A stretch of DNA of 64,000 nucleotides from Streptomyces albiflavescens (GTDB lineage: Bacteria > Actinomycetota > Actinomycetes > Streptomycetales > Streptomycetaceae). Under the pieces are notes generated by a model. It was not told the DNA's origin. It searched no databases and was given only the letters and a program-made list of their open reading frames with translations. Positions 32,960-41,287 of this stretch are shown here, one piece after another. The stretch spans positions 62,131 to 126,130 of the forward strand of contig NZ_BMMM01000014.1 of NCBI RefSeq assembly GCF_014645835.1. Reading direction: 5' to 3'. The position numbers and the translations under genes were made by a program. Positions within the stretch are counted from its first letter, which is position 1. Every line of letters begins with the position of its first letter.

Positions 32960-34800
32960 ATCGCCGCATCCCCCTGCGTAAGCGCCTCCTGGTACGGCTG
33001 CTGATCACCTCCGTGCTCATCGCCCTGTGTTCCGTGACGGCGACCGCCTGGCTCGCCGTGCAGACCACCACTCGGGCCATCCAGGAGGAGCAGGGCCAGG
33101 TGCTCGCCGACGACATGGACATCCTCCGGCAGCTCAGCGGATACGCGGCCACCCATCCCGACTGGTCCGGCGTCGGCAAGACCCTGCGCACGCTGTCGGA
33201 CAGGACCGGCCGGCGCATCGCGCTGACGACCCCCGAGCGCACGACGATCGCGGACTCCGCGGCCCGGAAGGCCGCCCTGCCGCCGCGTGCCGCCGCCACG
33301 GTCGACCCGCTGCACACCGACACCTTCACGGAGCCCGGAGCACAGCTCAGCGGCATCGATCCGCGTGCGGTGGGCCCCTACCGGCTGACGGCCGACGAAC
33401 GACTGAGGGTGGCCAAGCTGGCCGTGGTGCGCCAGAAGTGTTTCGCACGCAACGGAATCGACATGGGTATCACGCGGACGCCCAGCGGCCGTTCCGTCCT
33501 CACGAACGCGGACGGGAGCACCGAGTCCGGCGATGTGCCGCTGGAGTGCGCGGACGGGCGGCTCTATTCCGTCACCCAGACGGAGGAGAAGGCCCTGGCG
33601 GCATTGACCGAGCGCGCCGACGCGTGCCTGATCCGCCATGGCGTACACCTCGGCTCGCCCCTGGGCATCGCGACCGACGCCACGGCCCTGACCATGAAGC
33701 TCCGCTTCCAGGGGGGAAAGATGCCGAGCGATGAGCGGGGCGCCACGTCCGCGACGGCGAACGCTTGCGTCGACAGCGCGCGCCGGGAACAGCTCGCCCC
33801 CTATGTCGCCCCTGCCGCCGAGCTGTTCCTGGGCACGGGGGACAGCGCCGTCCCGCGCTTCGACATGTCGACGGCCAACAAGGCCAAGGTCGTAGGCGTC
33901 GCCGGTCTCGTCCTCGCCCTCACCGTGGCCGTGACCGCGCTGGTCGCCACCCGGCTTGTACGCCCGCTGCGCGCACTGACGCAGGCCGCCCAGCAACCGC
34001 TGGAGCAGCACGTCCGCGTTCCCGTCACCACGCAGGACGAGACCGGCATCCTGGCCGTGGCGTTCAATGAGCTGACGGAGCGTCGCGAACGGATGGAGGC
34101 CCAGCGCAAGGCGATGGTCAGCGACATCGCCCATGAACTGCGCACCCCGCTCACCAACATCCGCGGCTGGCTGGAAGTGACCCGCGACGGCATCGTCGAC
34201 CCCGACCCGGAACTGCTCGCCTCCCTGCACGACGAGGCGGTCGTCCTCCAGCGCGTCATCGACGACCTCCAGGACCTCGCGGCCGCTGACGCGGGCACCC
34301 TCGGGCTGCACCGCGAGGAGGTCCGCGCCGACGAACTGCTCGAACAGGTCGCCGCGGCCCACCGCGTCGGGGCGGAGGCGGCGGGCATCCGCCTGCTCAC
34401 CTCGGCGGACGGCACGCCGTGGCTCGACGCGGACCCGGTGCGGATGCGGCAGGCACTCGGCAATCTGGTGTCCAACGCGATACTCCACACCCCGGCCGGC
34501 GGCACGATCACCCTCTCCGTCCGAGGCCGGGACGGTCAGGTGGTCTTCGAGGTGACCGACACCGGTATCGGTATCGCCCCGGAGGACCTGCCCAGCGTCT
34601 TCGACCGGTTCTGGCGGGCCGAGAAGTCCCGCAGCCGACGCACCGGCGGTAGCGGCCTGGGCCTTCCCATCGTCCGCCAACTGGTCGCCGCCCACGGTGG
34701 AACCGTCACGGTGGCCAGCGAACCCGGTGCGGGATCGGTCTTCACCCTGCGGCTACCCTGCACGACGGCTCCCGTTCCTTCTGCCGCCGAGGCCGACTGA
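32956..34800 (+). CDS. Membrane sensor histidine kinase with a cysteine-containing ectodomain
   Basis: A 614-aa kinase. First transmembrane helix is at residues about 15-37 (LLITSVLIALCSVTATAW), the second near 315-337 (VVGVAGLVLALTVAVTALVA), so about 275 residues lie outside. This ectodomain holds four cysteines (QKCFARNG, LECADGR, DACLIRHG, NACVDSAR), suggesting two disulfides. A HAMP region is followed by the H-box SDIAHELRTPLTNIRGWL, and N (LGNLVSNAILH), G1 (DTGIGIAPED), F (FDRFWR) and G2 (GGSGLGLPI) boxes. The GTG start overlaps the regulator stop. Ligand unknown; the pair has no adjacent obvious target besides the DUF6629 and ABC genes. Confidence 0.93.
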   Translation: MNRRIPLRKRLLVRLLITSVLIALCSVTATAWLAVQTTTRAIQEEQGQVLADDMDILRQLSGYAATHPDWSGVGKTLRTLSDRTGRRIALTTPERTTIADSAARKAALPPRAAATVDPLHTDTFTEPGAQLSGIDPRAVGPYRLTADERLRVAKLAVVRQKCFARNGIDMGITRTPSGRSVLTNADGSTESGDVPLECADGRLYSVTQTEEKALAALTERADACLIRHGVHLGSPLGIATDATALTMKLRFQGGKMPSDERGATSATANACVDSARREQLAPYVAPAAELFLGTGDSAVPRFDMSTANKAKVVGVAGLVLALTVAVTALVATRLVRPLRALTQAAQQPLEQHVRVPVTTQDETGILAVAFNELTERRERMEAQRKAMVSDIAHELRTPLTNIRGWLEVTRDGIVDPDPELLASLHDEAVVLQRVIDDLQDLAAADAGTLGLHREEVRADELLEQVAAAHRVGAEAAGIRLLTSADGTPWLDADPVRMRQALGNLVSNAILHTPAGGTITLSVRGRDGQVVFEVTDTGIGIAPEDLPSVFDRFWRAEKSRSRRTGGSGLGLPIVRQLVAAHGGTVTVASEPGAGSVFTLRLPCTTAPVPSAAEAD

Positions 34801-34843
34801 ACCGAGACCGCCGTATTCCCGCCGATCGTGGTGGCGCCGGTAC

Positions 34844-34860
34844 CAGGACCAGCGGTCCTG
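34844..34860. terminator. Bidirectional hairpin between convergent genes
   Basis: CAGGACC-AGC-GGTCCTG, a perfect 7-bp stem with a 3-nt loop 44 bases past the kinase stop, in the 214-bp gap before the convergent acyl-CoA ligase. Confidence 0.5.
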
Positions 34861-35014
34861 CTCACGGGAGGGATCTGGTTGCGCCGACTCCCGGGGCGCA
34901 AGGTGTACGCATGAACATCATCACCAAGCAGCCGGACGTCAGGAGCCGCGTCACACCTCTGAGGTCGCTCCTGGGAGGCACATACGTCCCGCGCCGTGGC
35001 GGCATGCGACCGGT

Positions 35015-36916
35015 TCACCGGAATACGTCGTCCGAGTCCTCCCAGATCGAGGGCTCACTGGTCGAGTACTCCCGCGGGACCCGCGACGACGTCTGATACA
35101 TCGCCTCGATCTCGGCGGCGAACCGCCGGACGATGGCGTCCCGACGCAGCTTCATCGAGGGCGTCAGCAGTCCATTGGCAAGATCGAAGGCCTCCGGGAG
35201 CACCCGGAACACCCGGATGGATTCCGAGCGGGACACGGTGCTGTTGGCCGCGGCGACCGCGCGCCTGACTTCCTCCCGCAATTCGTTCTCCTCGCGCGCG
35301 TCCCGGACCGGTGTTTCACCCTTGGCCCGGGATGCGCGCCAGTGCGCGACGAATTCGGGATCCAGAGTGATGAGGGCCCCCACACACGGGCGGTCGTCAC
35401 CCACCACCACGGCTTGGTGGATGAGCGGGTGGACACGCAGACGCTCCTCAAGAGCCGCGGGAGCCACGCTCTTTCCGCCGCTCGTGATGACGATGTCCTT
35501 CTTGCGGCCGGTGATCGTCAGATATCCCTCGGAGTCCAGACGCCCAATGTCGCCCGTGGCCAGCCAACCGCCCAGGAACGAGGCTTCAGTGGCCTGTGCG
35601 TCGTTGATGTATCCCTGGAACACCGAGGGCCCCGACACGAAAATCTCCCCGTCGTCGGCCACATGAATGTCCGTACCCGGCAGCGCGCGTCCGACCGTAC
35701 CGAACTTCTCACGCCCGACAGGCTGCGCGGTAATTCCTCCGCTGGTCTCGGTCAGCCCGTATCCGTCGTGCACGAGGATCCCGATTCCCGCGTAAAAAAG
35801 TGCGAGTTCACGATTCAGCGGCGAGCCGCCCGACACGGCGCCGCACACCCTTCCGCCCAGCGCGGCACGCAGCTTCTTGTACACGGTCTTCTCGTACAGG
35901 GAGTGCTGCAGCCGCAGGTCGAAGCCGGGACCCGGACCCCTGCCCAGCCGACGACGTTCTTCGGCCAGGGCGAAATCCTGCGCGGTGCGCACGGCACGCT
36001 CGAACAGCGTGCCACGGCCTGTCTGCTGGGCCGTCCGCAGGAAGTTCTTGTAGATCTTCTCGAAGACGAACGGAACGGCGTACAGGTAGGTCGGCCGGAA
36101 GGACAACAGGGCCGCCGAGAGCGCCTCTCCGCGCAGTTCGGGTTCGTGCCCCATCAGGATGCCGCCCCGCAGACAGAGCCCCTGGATCATCAGGCCGTAC
36201 GCGTGGGAGAAAGGGAGGAACGCGAGGATGGCCGGCTGCTCTCCCGGCGGAGCCGCCACGTGCCTCCAGCCTTCGAGCAGTGTGTCGCAGGGGCTCGCCA
36301 GGTTGCGATGCGTCAGGGCGCAGCCCCTGGGCGGGCCCGTCGTGCCGGACGTGTAGGCGATGATCGCCGTCGAGTCGGGCAGCACGATCCGGCGGAGTGA
36401 GTCGACCGTCGTCGCCGGAATCGCCCGGCCCCGCTCGACGAGGTGCGCCAGCGCCCCGGTGTCCAACTGCCAGACGTGGCGCAGGAACGGGAGCGTGGCA
36501 CAGGCGGAGCCGACCGTCATGACGCCCTGTTCGTCCTCGACCACCACGCCGACGCAGTGCGCGTCCTTCAGAATCCACGCCACCTGCTCGTGCGAGGAGG
36601 TCGGATAGATCGGAACGATCTCGGCGCCCACCGACCACAGCGCGTAGCAGAGCACGGTCCACTCGTAGCGCGTACGCGCCATGATGGCCACACGGTCACC
36701 CGGGCGGATGCCGGAGGTGACCAGCCCGCGCGCCAGATCTACCGCCTCGCCCCACAGCTCGGCGGCGGTCACCGGCGTCCAATCGGTGGTGGACGCGTCG
36801 AGGCGGCGCGCGACTTGTGGAAGGTCAGGTGTGTGGCGGGCCGCGTCGAAGAGACTGTCGGCGAGTCCCCCCTGCATCAGTGCGGTAGCCGGTGGAGAAA
36901 GTTCGGACTGGTGCAT
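35015..36916 (-). CDS. Long-chain acyl-CoA ligase (AMP-forming, FadD15-like)
   Basis: A 633-aa adenylate-forming enzyme that activates fatty acids to acyl-CoA. The P-loop-like motif IIAYTSGTTGPPRGCALTHR is at about residues 182-201, DGYGLTETSGG is the adenylate-binding motif, WLATGDIGRLDSEGYLTITG holds the hinge Asp, and KSVAPAALEERL and the C-terminal Lys region complete the fold. Length and the inserted LFYAGIGILVHDGYGLTE region are typical of the FadD15/LACS group. ATG 36916 has GGAG 8 bases upstream. It is convergent with the histidine kinase gene. Confidence 0.92.
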   Translation of the reverse strand: MHQSELSPPATALMQGGLADSLFDAARHTPDLPQVARRLDASTTDWTPVTAAELWGEAVDLARGLVTSGIRPGDRVAIMARTRYEWTVLCYALWSVGAEIVPIYPTSSHEQVAWILKDAHCVGVVVEDEQGVMTVGSACATLPFLRHVWQLDTGALAHLVERGRAIPATTVDSLRRIVLPDSTAIIAYTSGTTGPPRGCALTHRNLASPCDTLLEGWRHVAAPPGEQPAILAFLPFSHAYGLMIQGLCLRGGILMGHEPELRGEALSAALLSFRPTYLYAVPFVFEKIYKNFLRTAQQTGRGTLFERAVRTAQDFALAEERRRLGRGPGPGFDLRLQHSLYEKTVYKKLRAALGGRVCGAVSGGSPLNRELALFYAGIGILVHDGYGLTETSGGITAQPVGREKFGTVGRALPGTDIHVADDGEIFVSGPSVFQGYINDAQATEASFLGGWLATGDIGRLDSEGYLTITGRKKDIVITSGGKSVAPAALEERLRVHPLIHQAVVVGDDRPCVGALITLDPEFVAHWRASRAKGETPVRDAREENELREEVRRAVAAANSTVSRSESIRVFRVLPEAFDLANGLLTPSMKLRRDAIVRRFAAEIEAMYQTSSRVPREYSTSEPSIWEDSDDVFR

Positions 36917-37269
36917 TCGCCGCTCCGGAATTCTCCTCAACGTGGCTTCACCCAGAGCCGCCGGTGTCGAGGATTCCTGAATGTAGCCCACACCGGCGAC
37001 GGCCGTACACGATTTCCTGGCAGCTTGCCCACCGCTTGGATTCCGTTTCAGAACCGTTGTTTTCGGCACGCGCCCCGGCCGGATCATCGAGGCTCATGGC
37101 GTCGCCGAATCGTCGGCGAGTTCGGTCCGGCCGCGGGCTGACATCCGGCGGCCGAGGAGGGCTGGGGCGGCGACGGGGACGGGCGACAGGAGGAGCTCCC
37201 GTGACACATTCGGAGCCCGCAGTCGCGTGCCGTTCCGATGGCGCAGCCGGGGCCCGTGACCGTCGCCCA
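36917..37269. other. Stretch without a recognisable gene (acyl-CoA ligase promoter region)
   Basis: 353 bases between the acyl-CoA ligase start and the SRPBCC stop, both on the minus strand. It should hold the ligase promoter: on the minus strand TACATT lies about 65 bases before the ATG. No hairpin or coding region was identified. Confidence 0.45.
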
Positions 37270-37719
37270 TCACTCGGACAGACGGCGAATCGCCGAGAGC
37301 AGGCGGCGCATGCCCACCGCATGCCCGCCCGTCCCGATCACGAGCCGTCGATAGAGGTCGCTGGCCAGGCCGGGAAAGGTGGCTCGGGTCTCCGCCCGCA
37401 ACCGCGATCGGGCCGGACCGACCTCGTCGAGACGGAAGATCAGTGCGTAGGACGAGAAACGATGACTCCCCTTGAGGACCAGCTCTCGTCCCGGGACCGC
37501 GGCCACCACCCGAAAACCGGGAATCGTGGAGTCCTCGGCGAGGGGCCTCGGCCCGGACGCCGTGCAGTGGGCGGAACCCACCAGCCGCGCGTAGCCGACG
37601 GCACGAGGGCGCGAAAAGGATCGGTCCAGCGCTTCGCCCAGACTGCGCCAGACCTCGTCGGTCCCCGCCGCGATGACCGTGGCGTGCTCATCGACGTACG
37701 GCAACGAAGCGATCTGCAT
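37270..37719 (-). CDS. SRPBCC (START-like) family protein
   Basis: A 149-aa protein with the ligand-binding SRPBCC layout: an N-terminal strand with HATVIAAGTDEVWRSLGEA, central GFRVVAAVPGRELVLKGSH, and a long C-terminal amphipathic helix. Such proteins bind lipids, polyketides or other hydrophobic ligands. ATG 37719 has GGAGG 6 bases upstream. Its start overlaps by one base the TGA of a small ORF on the same strand (TGATG), suggesting translational coupling. Confidence 0.78.
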   Translation of the reverse strand: MQIASLPYVDEHATVIAAGTDEVWRSLGEALDRSFSRPRAVGYARLVGSAHCTASGPRPLAEDSTIPGFRVVAAVPGRELVLKGSHRFSSYALIFRLDEVGPARSRLRAETRATFPGLASDLYRRLVIGTGGHAVGMRRLLSAIRRLSE

Positions 37720-37808
37720 CAAAGCCTCCGGCAGGTCCGACGACGGTCGGCGAACGCCCCTTGTGTGTCGTCGAGTTCGGCGACGAACGGAGCGACCGCG
37801 CTGGGCAT
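37719..37808 (-). CDS. 29-codon ORF coupled to the SRPBCC gene
   Basis: ATG 37808 has a strong ribosome-binding site (GGAGGGGAG) and opens a 29-aa peptide (MPSAVAPFVAELDDTQGAFA, then a basic end with one Cys) whose TGA overlaps the SRPBCC ATG by one base. The frame is open further upstream to 37940. It is either a short gene or a coupling leader; no homologue recognised. Confidence 0.4.
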   Translation of the reverse strand: MPSAVAPFVAELDDTQGAFADRRRTCRRL

Positions 37809-38029
37809 GCTGCTCCCCTCCACGGCGTCGTTCGATATGCCGCTCACAGCCGATGATGCCACCGCCACCCGGTACGCCCCGGCGAGCGGGTCAGGCACCG
37901 CAGCTCGATCAATTCCGCTCAACGCGCCACCTGGGGCCACGCTTTGGAGCGGAGGCCGCTCCCACGCATCGCGAAAGATCCCCGGTTCACCCTATCGAGG
38001 GAAGGCCTCGGGCTGACAGACTCCGGGGC

Positions 38030-39433
38030 GTGCCCGACTTCGACATGCTCGTCATCGGATCCGGCCCGGGCGGCCAGAAAGCCGCTATCGCTGCGGCCAA
38101 GCTCGGCCGTCGGGTCGCCATTGTCGACCGCCCCGACATGGTCGGCGGGGTCTCCATCCACACCGGGACCATCCCTTCCAAGACCCTGCGTGAGGCGGTG
38201 CTGTATCTCACAGGTCTCACCCAACGGGATCTGTACGGCCAGAGTTACCGCCTCAAGGAGGACATCACCGTCGCCGATCTGACCGCGCGCACCGAGCACG
38301 TGGTCAGCCGCGAGGTCGATGTGATCCGCAGCCAGCTGTCGCGCAATCACGTCTCCCTCTTCGCGGGCACGGGCCGCTTCGTGGACGATCACACGATCGC
38401 CCTGCATGAAGCGAACGGCGATGAACGGCAGTTGAGCGCCGAGCACATCGTCATCGCCACCGGCACCCGGCCGGCCAGGCCCGCGGCCGTCGAGTTCGAC
38501 GGGCGGACGATCATGGACTCGGACAACGTACTGAACCTGGAGCAGGTGCCGCGCTCCATGGTCATCGTCGGAGCCGGTGTGATCGGCATGGAGTACGCCT
38601 CCATGTTCGCCGCCCTCGGCAGCAAGATCACGGTGGTCGAGAAGCGGCCCGGGATGCTCGACTTCTGTGACGTCGAAGTGATCGAGTCGCTGAAGTACCA
38701 CCTGCGGGATCTTGCCGTGACCTTCCGGTTCGGGGAGACCGTGGCCGCGGTCGAGCGACATTCCCGAGGCACGCTCACCATCCTGGAGAGCGGGAAGAAG
38801 ATCCCCGCGGACGCCGTGATGTACTCGGCGGGCCGACAGGGTCTCACCGACGAACTCGATCTGGACAAGGCCGGCCTGTCCGCCGACCGGCGTGGCCGCA
38901 TCACGGTCGACGAGCATTACCGCACCGAGGTGCCGCACATCTACGCCGTCGGCGACGTCATAGGCTTCCCCGCGCTGGCGGCGACCTCGATGGAGCAGGG
39001 CCGCACGGCGGCGTACCACGCCTGCGGCGAGCCGGTGAACCGGATGCACGACCTGCAGCCGATCGGCATCTACACCATCCCGGAAATCAGCTTCATCGGG
39101 CGGACCGAGGACCAACTCACCGAAGACTGCGTGCCGTTCGAGGTCGGCATCTCCCGCTATCGCGAACTGGCCAGGGGTCAGATCATCGGTGACTCGCACG
39201 GCATGCTCAAGCTCCTGGTCTCCCCCGAGGACCGCAAACTGCTGGGTGTCCACTGCTTCGGCACCGGCGCCACCGAACTCATCCACATCGGCCAGTCCGT
39301 CATGGGCTGCGGTGGCACGGTCGACTACCTGGTGGACGCCGTGTTCAACTACCCGACGCTCGCCGAGTCCTACAAGGTCGCCGCCCTGGACGCGACCAAC
39401 AAGATCCGTCAGATCGACCGTCTCAAGGACTGA
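38030..39433 (+). CDS. sthA: Si-specific (soluble) NAD(P)+ transhydrogenase
   Basis: A 467-aa flavoprotein that interconverts NADPH + NAD+ and NADP+ + NADH. The FAD motif VIGSGPGGQKAAIAAAKLG begins at residue 8. Instead of the redox CxxxxC of dihydrolipoamide dehydrogenases it has GGVSIHTGTIPSKTLREA, the transhydrogenase signature lacking the disulfide. A second Rossmann motif VIVGAGVIGMEYASMFAALG binds NAD(P), and the dimerisation domain has GTGATELIHIGQ and FNYPTLAESYK. GTG 38030 is the best start; no strong ribosome-binding site is seen, so it may be leaderless. A stem-loop terminator follows immediately. Confidence 0.93.
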   Translation: MPDFDMLVIGSGPGGQKAAIAAAKLGRRVAIVDRPDMVGGVSIHTGTIPSKTLREAVLYLTGLTQRDLYGQSYRLKEDITVADLTARTEHVVSREVDVIRSQLSRNHVSLFAGTGRFVDDHTIALHEANGDERQLSAEHIVIATGTRPARPAAVEFDGRTIMDSDNVLNLEQVPRSMVIVGAGVIGMEYASMFAALGSKITVVEKRPGMLDFCDVEVIESLKYHLRDLAVTFRFGETVAAVERHSRGTLTILESGKKIPADAVMYSAGRQGLTDELDLDKAGLSADRRGRITVDEHYRTEVPHIYAVGDVIGFPALAATSMEQGRTAAYHACGEPVNRMHDLQPIGIYTIPEISFIGRTEDQLTEDCVPFEVGISRYRELARGQIIGDSHGMLKLLVSPEDRKLLGVHCFGTGATELIHIGQSVMGCGGTVDYLVDAVFNYPTLAESYKVAALDATNKIRQIDRLKD

Positions 39434-39440
39434 TGTGTCA

Positions 39441-39460
39441 CCGCCTCCCAGGGGAGGCGG
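39441..39460 (+). terminator. Terminator of sthA
   Basis: CCGCCTCC-CAGG-GGAGGCGG: perfect 8-bp stem, 4-nt loop, 8 bases past the stop. Confidence 0.75.
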
Positions 39461-39479
39461 GAGACCTGTCGGCCCCTCG

Positions 39480-39494
39480 TTATGCATTGCATAA
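39480..39494. promoter_or_regulatory. MarR-type operator, distal inverted repeat
   Basis: TTATGCA-T-TGCATAA, perfect 7-bp arms about one centre base, in an AT-rich island in front of the MarR gene. It lies at the expected distance for autorepression. Confidence 0.6.
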
Positions 39495-39495
39495 G

Positions 39496-39511
39496 CGATT
39501 TAAATAAATCG
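39496..39511. promoter_or_regulatory. MarR-type operator, proximal inverted repeat
   Basis: CGATTTA-AA-TAAATCG, perfect 7-bp arms, immediately downstream of the distal repeat. It sits in the promoter spacer just before a TACATT -10-like box (39516-39521) that is 6 bases from ATG 39528, suggesting a leaderless transcript blocked by the bound regulator. Confidence 0.6.
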
Positions 39512-39527
39512 GTGATACATTCCAGTC

Positions 39528-39974
39528 ATGGCACCACCGAGCCGACAGGATCTCGACGCCACGGACCTCACCGCCGTGCTGGGAGAGTTCACCCGCAGGT
39601 CCATCCGACTCCCCGCGACCGAGAAGCACAGCTTCACCACGCTGTCGGTCCTGCACACGCTGGCCCACAAAGGCCCCATGCGGCTGACCACGCTGAAGGC
39701 GAGCGAGCAGATCACGCAGCCCGCCATCACCCAGCTCGTCACCCGGCTGGAACGTGATGGACTGGTGGAGCGACGCCCGGATCCCGAAGACGGCCGCGCG
39801 GTACTCGTCCAGGTGACCCCAGCCGGTGCCCAGGTGGTCCGCACCCGGCAGCAGGACCGCGTCCGCCGGTTCGGGCAGCTGCTCGAAGCCCTGACCCCCG
39901 AGGAGCGCCGCGCCATCGGCGCCGCCCTGCCCGCGCTCGCGCGGATGGCCGCGCTCATGGACACCGAGCGCTGA
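39528..39974 (+). CDS. MarR-family transcriptional regulator
   Basis: A 148-aa winged-helix dimer of the MarR family. The DNA-binding region runs from RLTTLKASEQITQPAITQLV to RLERDGLVERRPDPEDGRAV, with the wing LVQVTPAGAQVV; N- and C-terminal helices form the dimer interface. It starts without a Shine-Dalgarno sequence. Two adjacent inverted repeats lie just upstream, so it probably represses itself and the epoxide hydrolase gene 40 bp downstream in the same operon. Confidence 0.92.
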   Translation: MAPPSRQDLDATDLTAVLGEFTRRSIRLPATEKHSFTTLSVLHTLAHKGPMRLTTLKASEQITQPAITQLVTRLERDGLVERRPDPEDGRAVLVQVTPAGAQVVRTRQQDRVRRFGQLLEALTPEERRAIGAALPALARMAALMDTER

Positions 39975-40014
39975 TCGCCGGCGCGGCCGCTTCTCCCGAC
40001 TTGGAAGGAACCTC

Positions 40015-41274
40015 ATGGCAGCCACAGCGCGCTTCCCGCTGGAACCGGCGCCCCTCCACGTCCCCGACGCCGTCCTCGACGACCTCAAGGTGCGGCTACG
40101 GCTTACGAGATGGCCCGACGACGCGGGCAACGAGGACGGGTACTACGGCGTCAGCCGTCGCTACCTCCAGGAACTCGCCGACCACTGGCTCCATCACTAC
40201 GACTGGCGCACGGCCGAAGCCGCGATCAACGCCTACGAGCACTACAAGGTGACCGTCCAGGGCGTTCCGATCCACTTCATGCGCAGGCCGGGCGTCGGCC
40301 CCGACCCCACGCCGCTCATCCTCACGCACGGCTGGCCCTGGACGTTCTGGCACTGGTCCAAGGTCGTCGACCCGCTCGCCGACCCGGCCGCGTTCGGCGG
40401 CGACCCGGCCGACGCCTTCGACGTCATCGTCCCGTCGCTTCCCGGCTTCGGCTTCTCCACCCCGCTGCCGGACCACCCCGACATGAACTTCTGGAAGGTC
40501 GCGGACCTCTGGCACGCCCTGATGACCGGAACGCTCGGCTACGAGAAGTACGCCGCCGGCGGCTGCGATGTCGGCGCCCTCGTCACCGGCCAGCTCGGCC
40601 ACAAGTACGCCGGCGAACTGCACGGCATCCACATCGGCTCCGGCCTGAAGCTCACGTTCTTCAACGGCGACCGGGCCTGGGACCTCAGCGGCGGCCGGCC
40701 GATCCCCGAGGGCCTGCCCGAGCCCGTACACCGTCAACTGGTCGCCTACGAGCGGCGCTTCGCCGTCCACCTGGCCGCCCACGTCCTCGCCCCGAGCACC
40801 CTCGCCCACGGGCTCTCCGACTCACCGGTCGGGCTGCTCGCCTGGATCCTCGAACGCTGGGCGAACTGGAGCGACCATCACGGCGACGTGGAAAGCGTCT
40901 TCTCCAAGGACGACCTCCTCACCCACGCGACGATCTTCTGGGTGAACAACGCCATCGGAACCTCGATGCGCTACTACGCCAACGCCAACCGCTATCCCTG
41001 GACCCCCTCCCACGACCGCCGCCCGGTCGTCGAAGCACCCACCGGCATCACCTTCGTCGGCTACGAGAACCCACCCGGCGTCACCGGCACCGAACAGCGC
41101 CTGCAGAACTGGCTCGCCAGTGACCGCGCCGACTGGTACAACCACGTCAACCTCACCGCCCACGACAGCGGCGGCCACTTCATCCCCTGGGAAACCCCGG
41201 ACGCCTGGGTCGACGACCTGCGCCGCACCTTCCGCAACCGACGCCACACCACGCCGCCGCGCGGCCAGACGTGA
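40015..41274 (+). CDS. Epoxide hydrolase (EHN-type alpha/beta hydrolase)
   Basis: A 419-aa alpha/beta hydrolase of the microsomal-epoxide-hydrolase-like group with its N-terminal EHN domain (residues about 8-110). It opens epoxides with water. LTHGWPWTFWHW supplies the oxyanion hole, AAGGCDVGALVTGQLG the nucleophile Asp (in GGCD rather than GGDWG), and HDSGGHFIPWE the catalytic His. Ribosome-binding site GGAAGGA precedes ATG 40015. It sits directly behind a MarR regulator, fitting induction by a hydrophobic toxic compound. Confidence 0.9.
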   Translation: MAATARFPLEPAPLHVPDAVLDDLKVRLRLTRWPDDAGNEDGYYGVSRRYLQELADHWLHHYDWRTAEAAINAYEHYKVTVQGVPIHFMRRPGVGPDPTPLILTHGWPWTFWHWSKVVDPLADPAAFGGDPADAFDVIVPSLPGFGFSTPLPDHPDMNFWKVADLWHALMTGTLGYEKYAAGGCDVGALVTGQLGHKYAGELHGIHIGSGLKLTFFNGDRAWDLSGGRPIPEGLPEPVHRQLVAYERRFAVHLAAHVLAPSTLAHGLSDSPVGLLAWILERWANWSDHHGDVESVFSKDDLLTHATIFWVNNAIGTSMRYYANANRYPWTPSHDRRPVVEAPTGITFVGYENPPGVTGTEQRLQNWLASDRADWYNHVNLTAHDSGGHFIPWETPDAWVDDLRRTFRNRRHTTPPRGQT

Positions 41275-41287
41275 GCGACACCGGTGT

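Noticed and set aside
34911..35096. 61-codon frame on the plus strand between the kinase and ligase genes
   Set aside because: No ribosome-binding site, overlaps the 3' end of the ligase gene, no similarity recognised.
34697..36400. 567-codon open frame antisense to the acyl-CoA ligase
   Set aside because: Low-complexity composition and full overlap with a clear enzyme gene.
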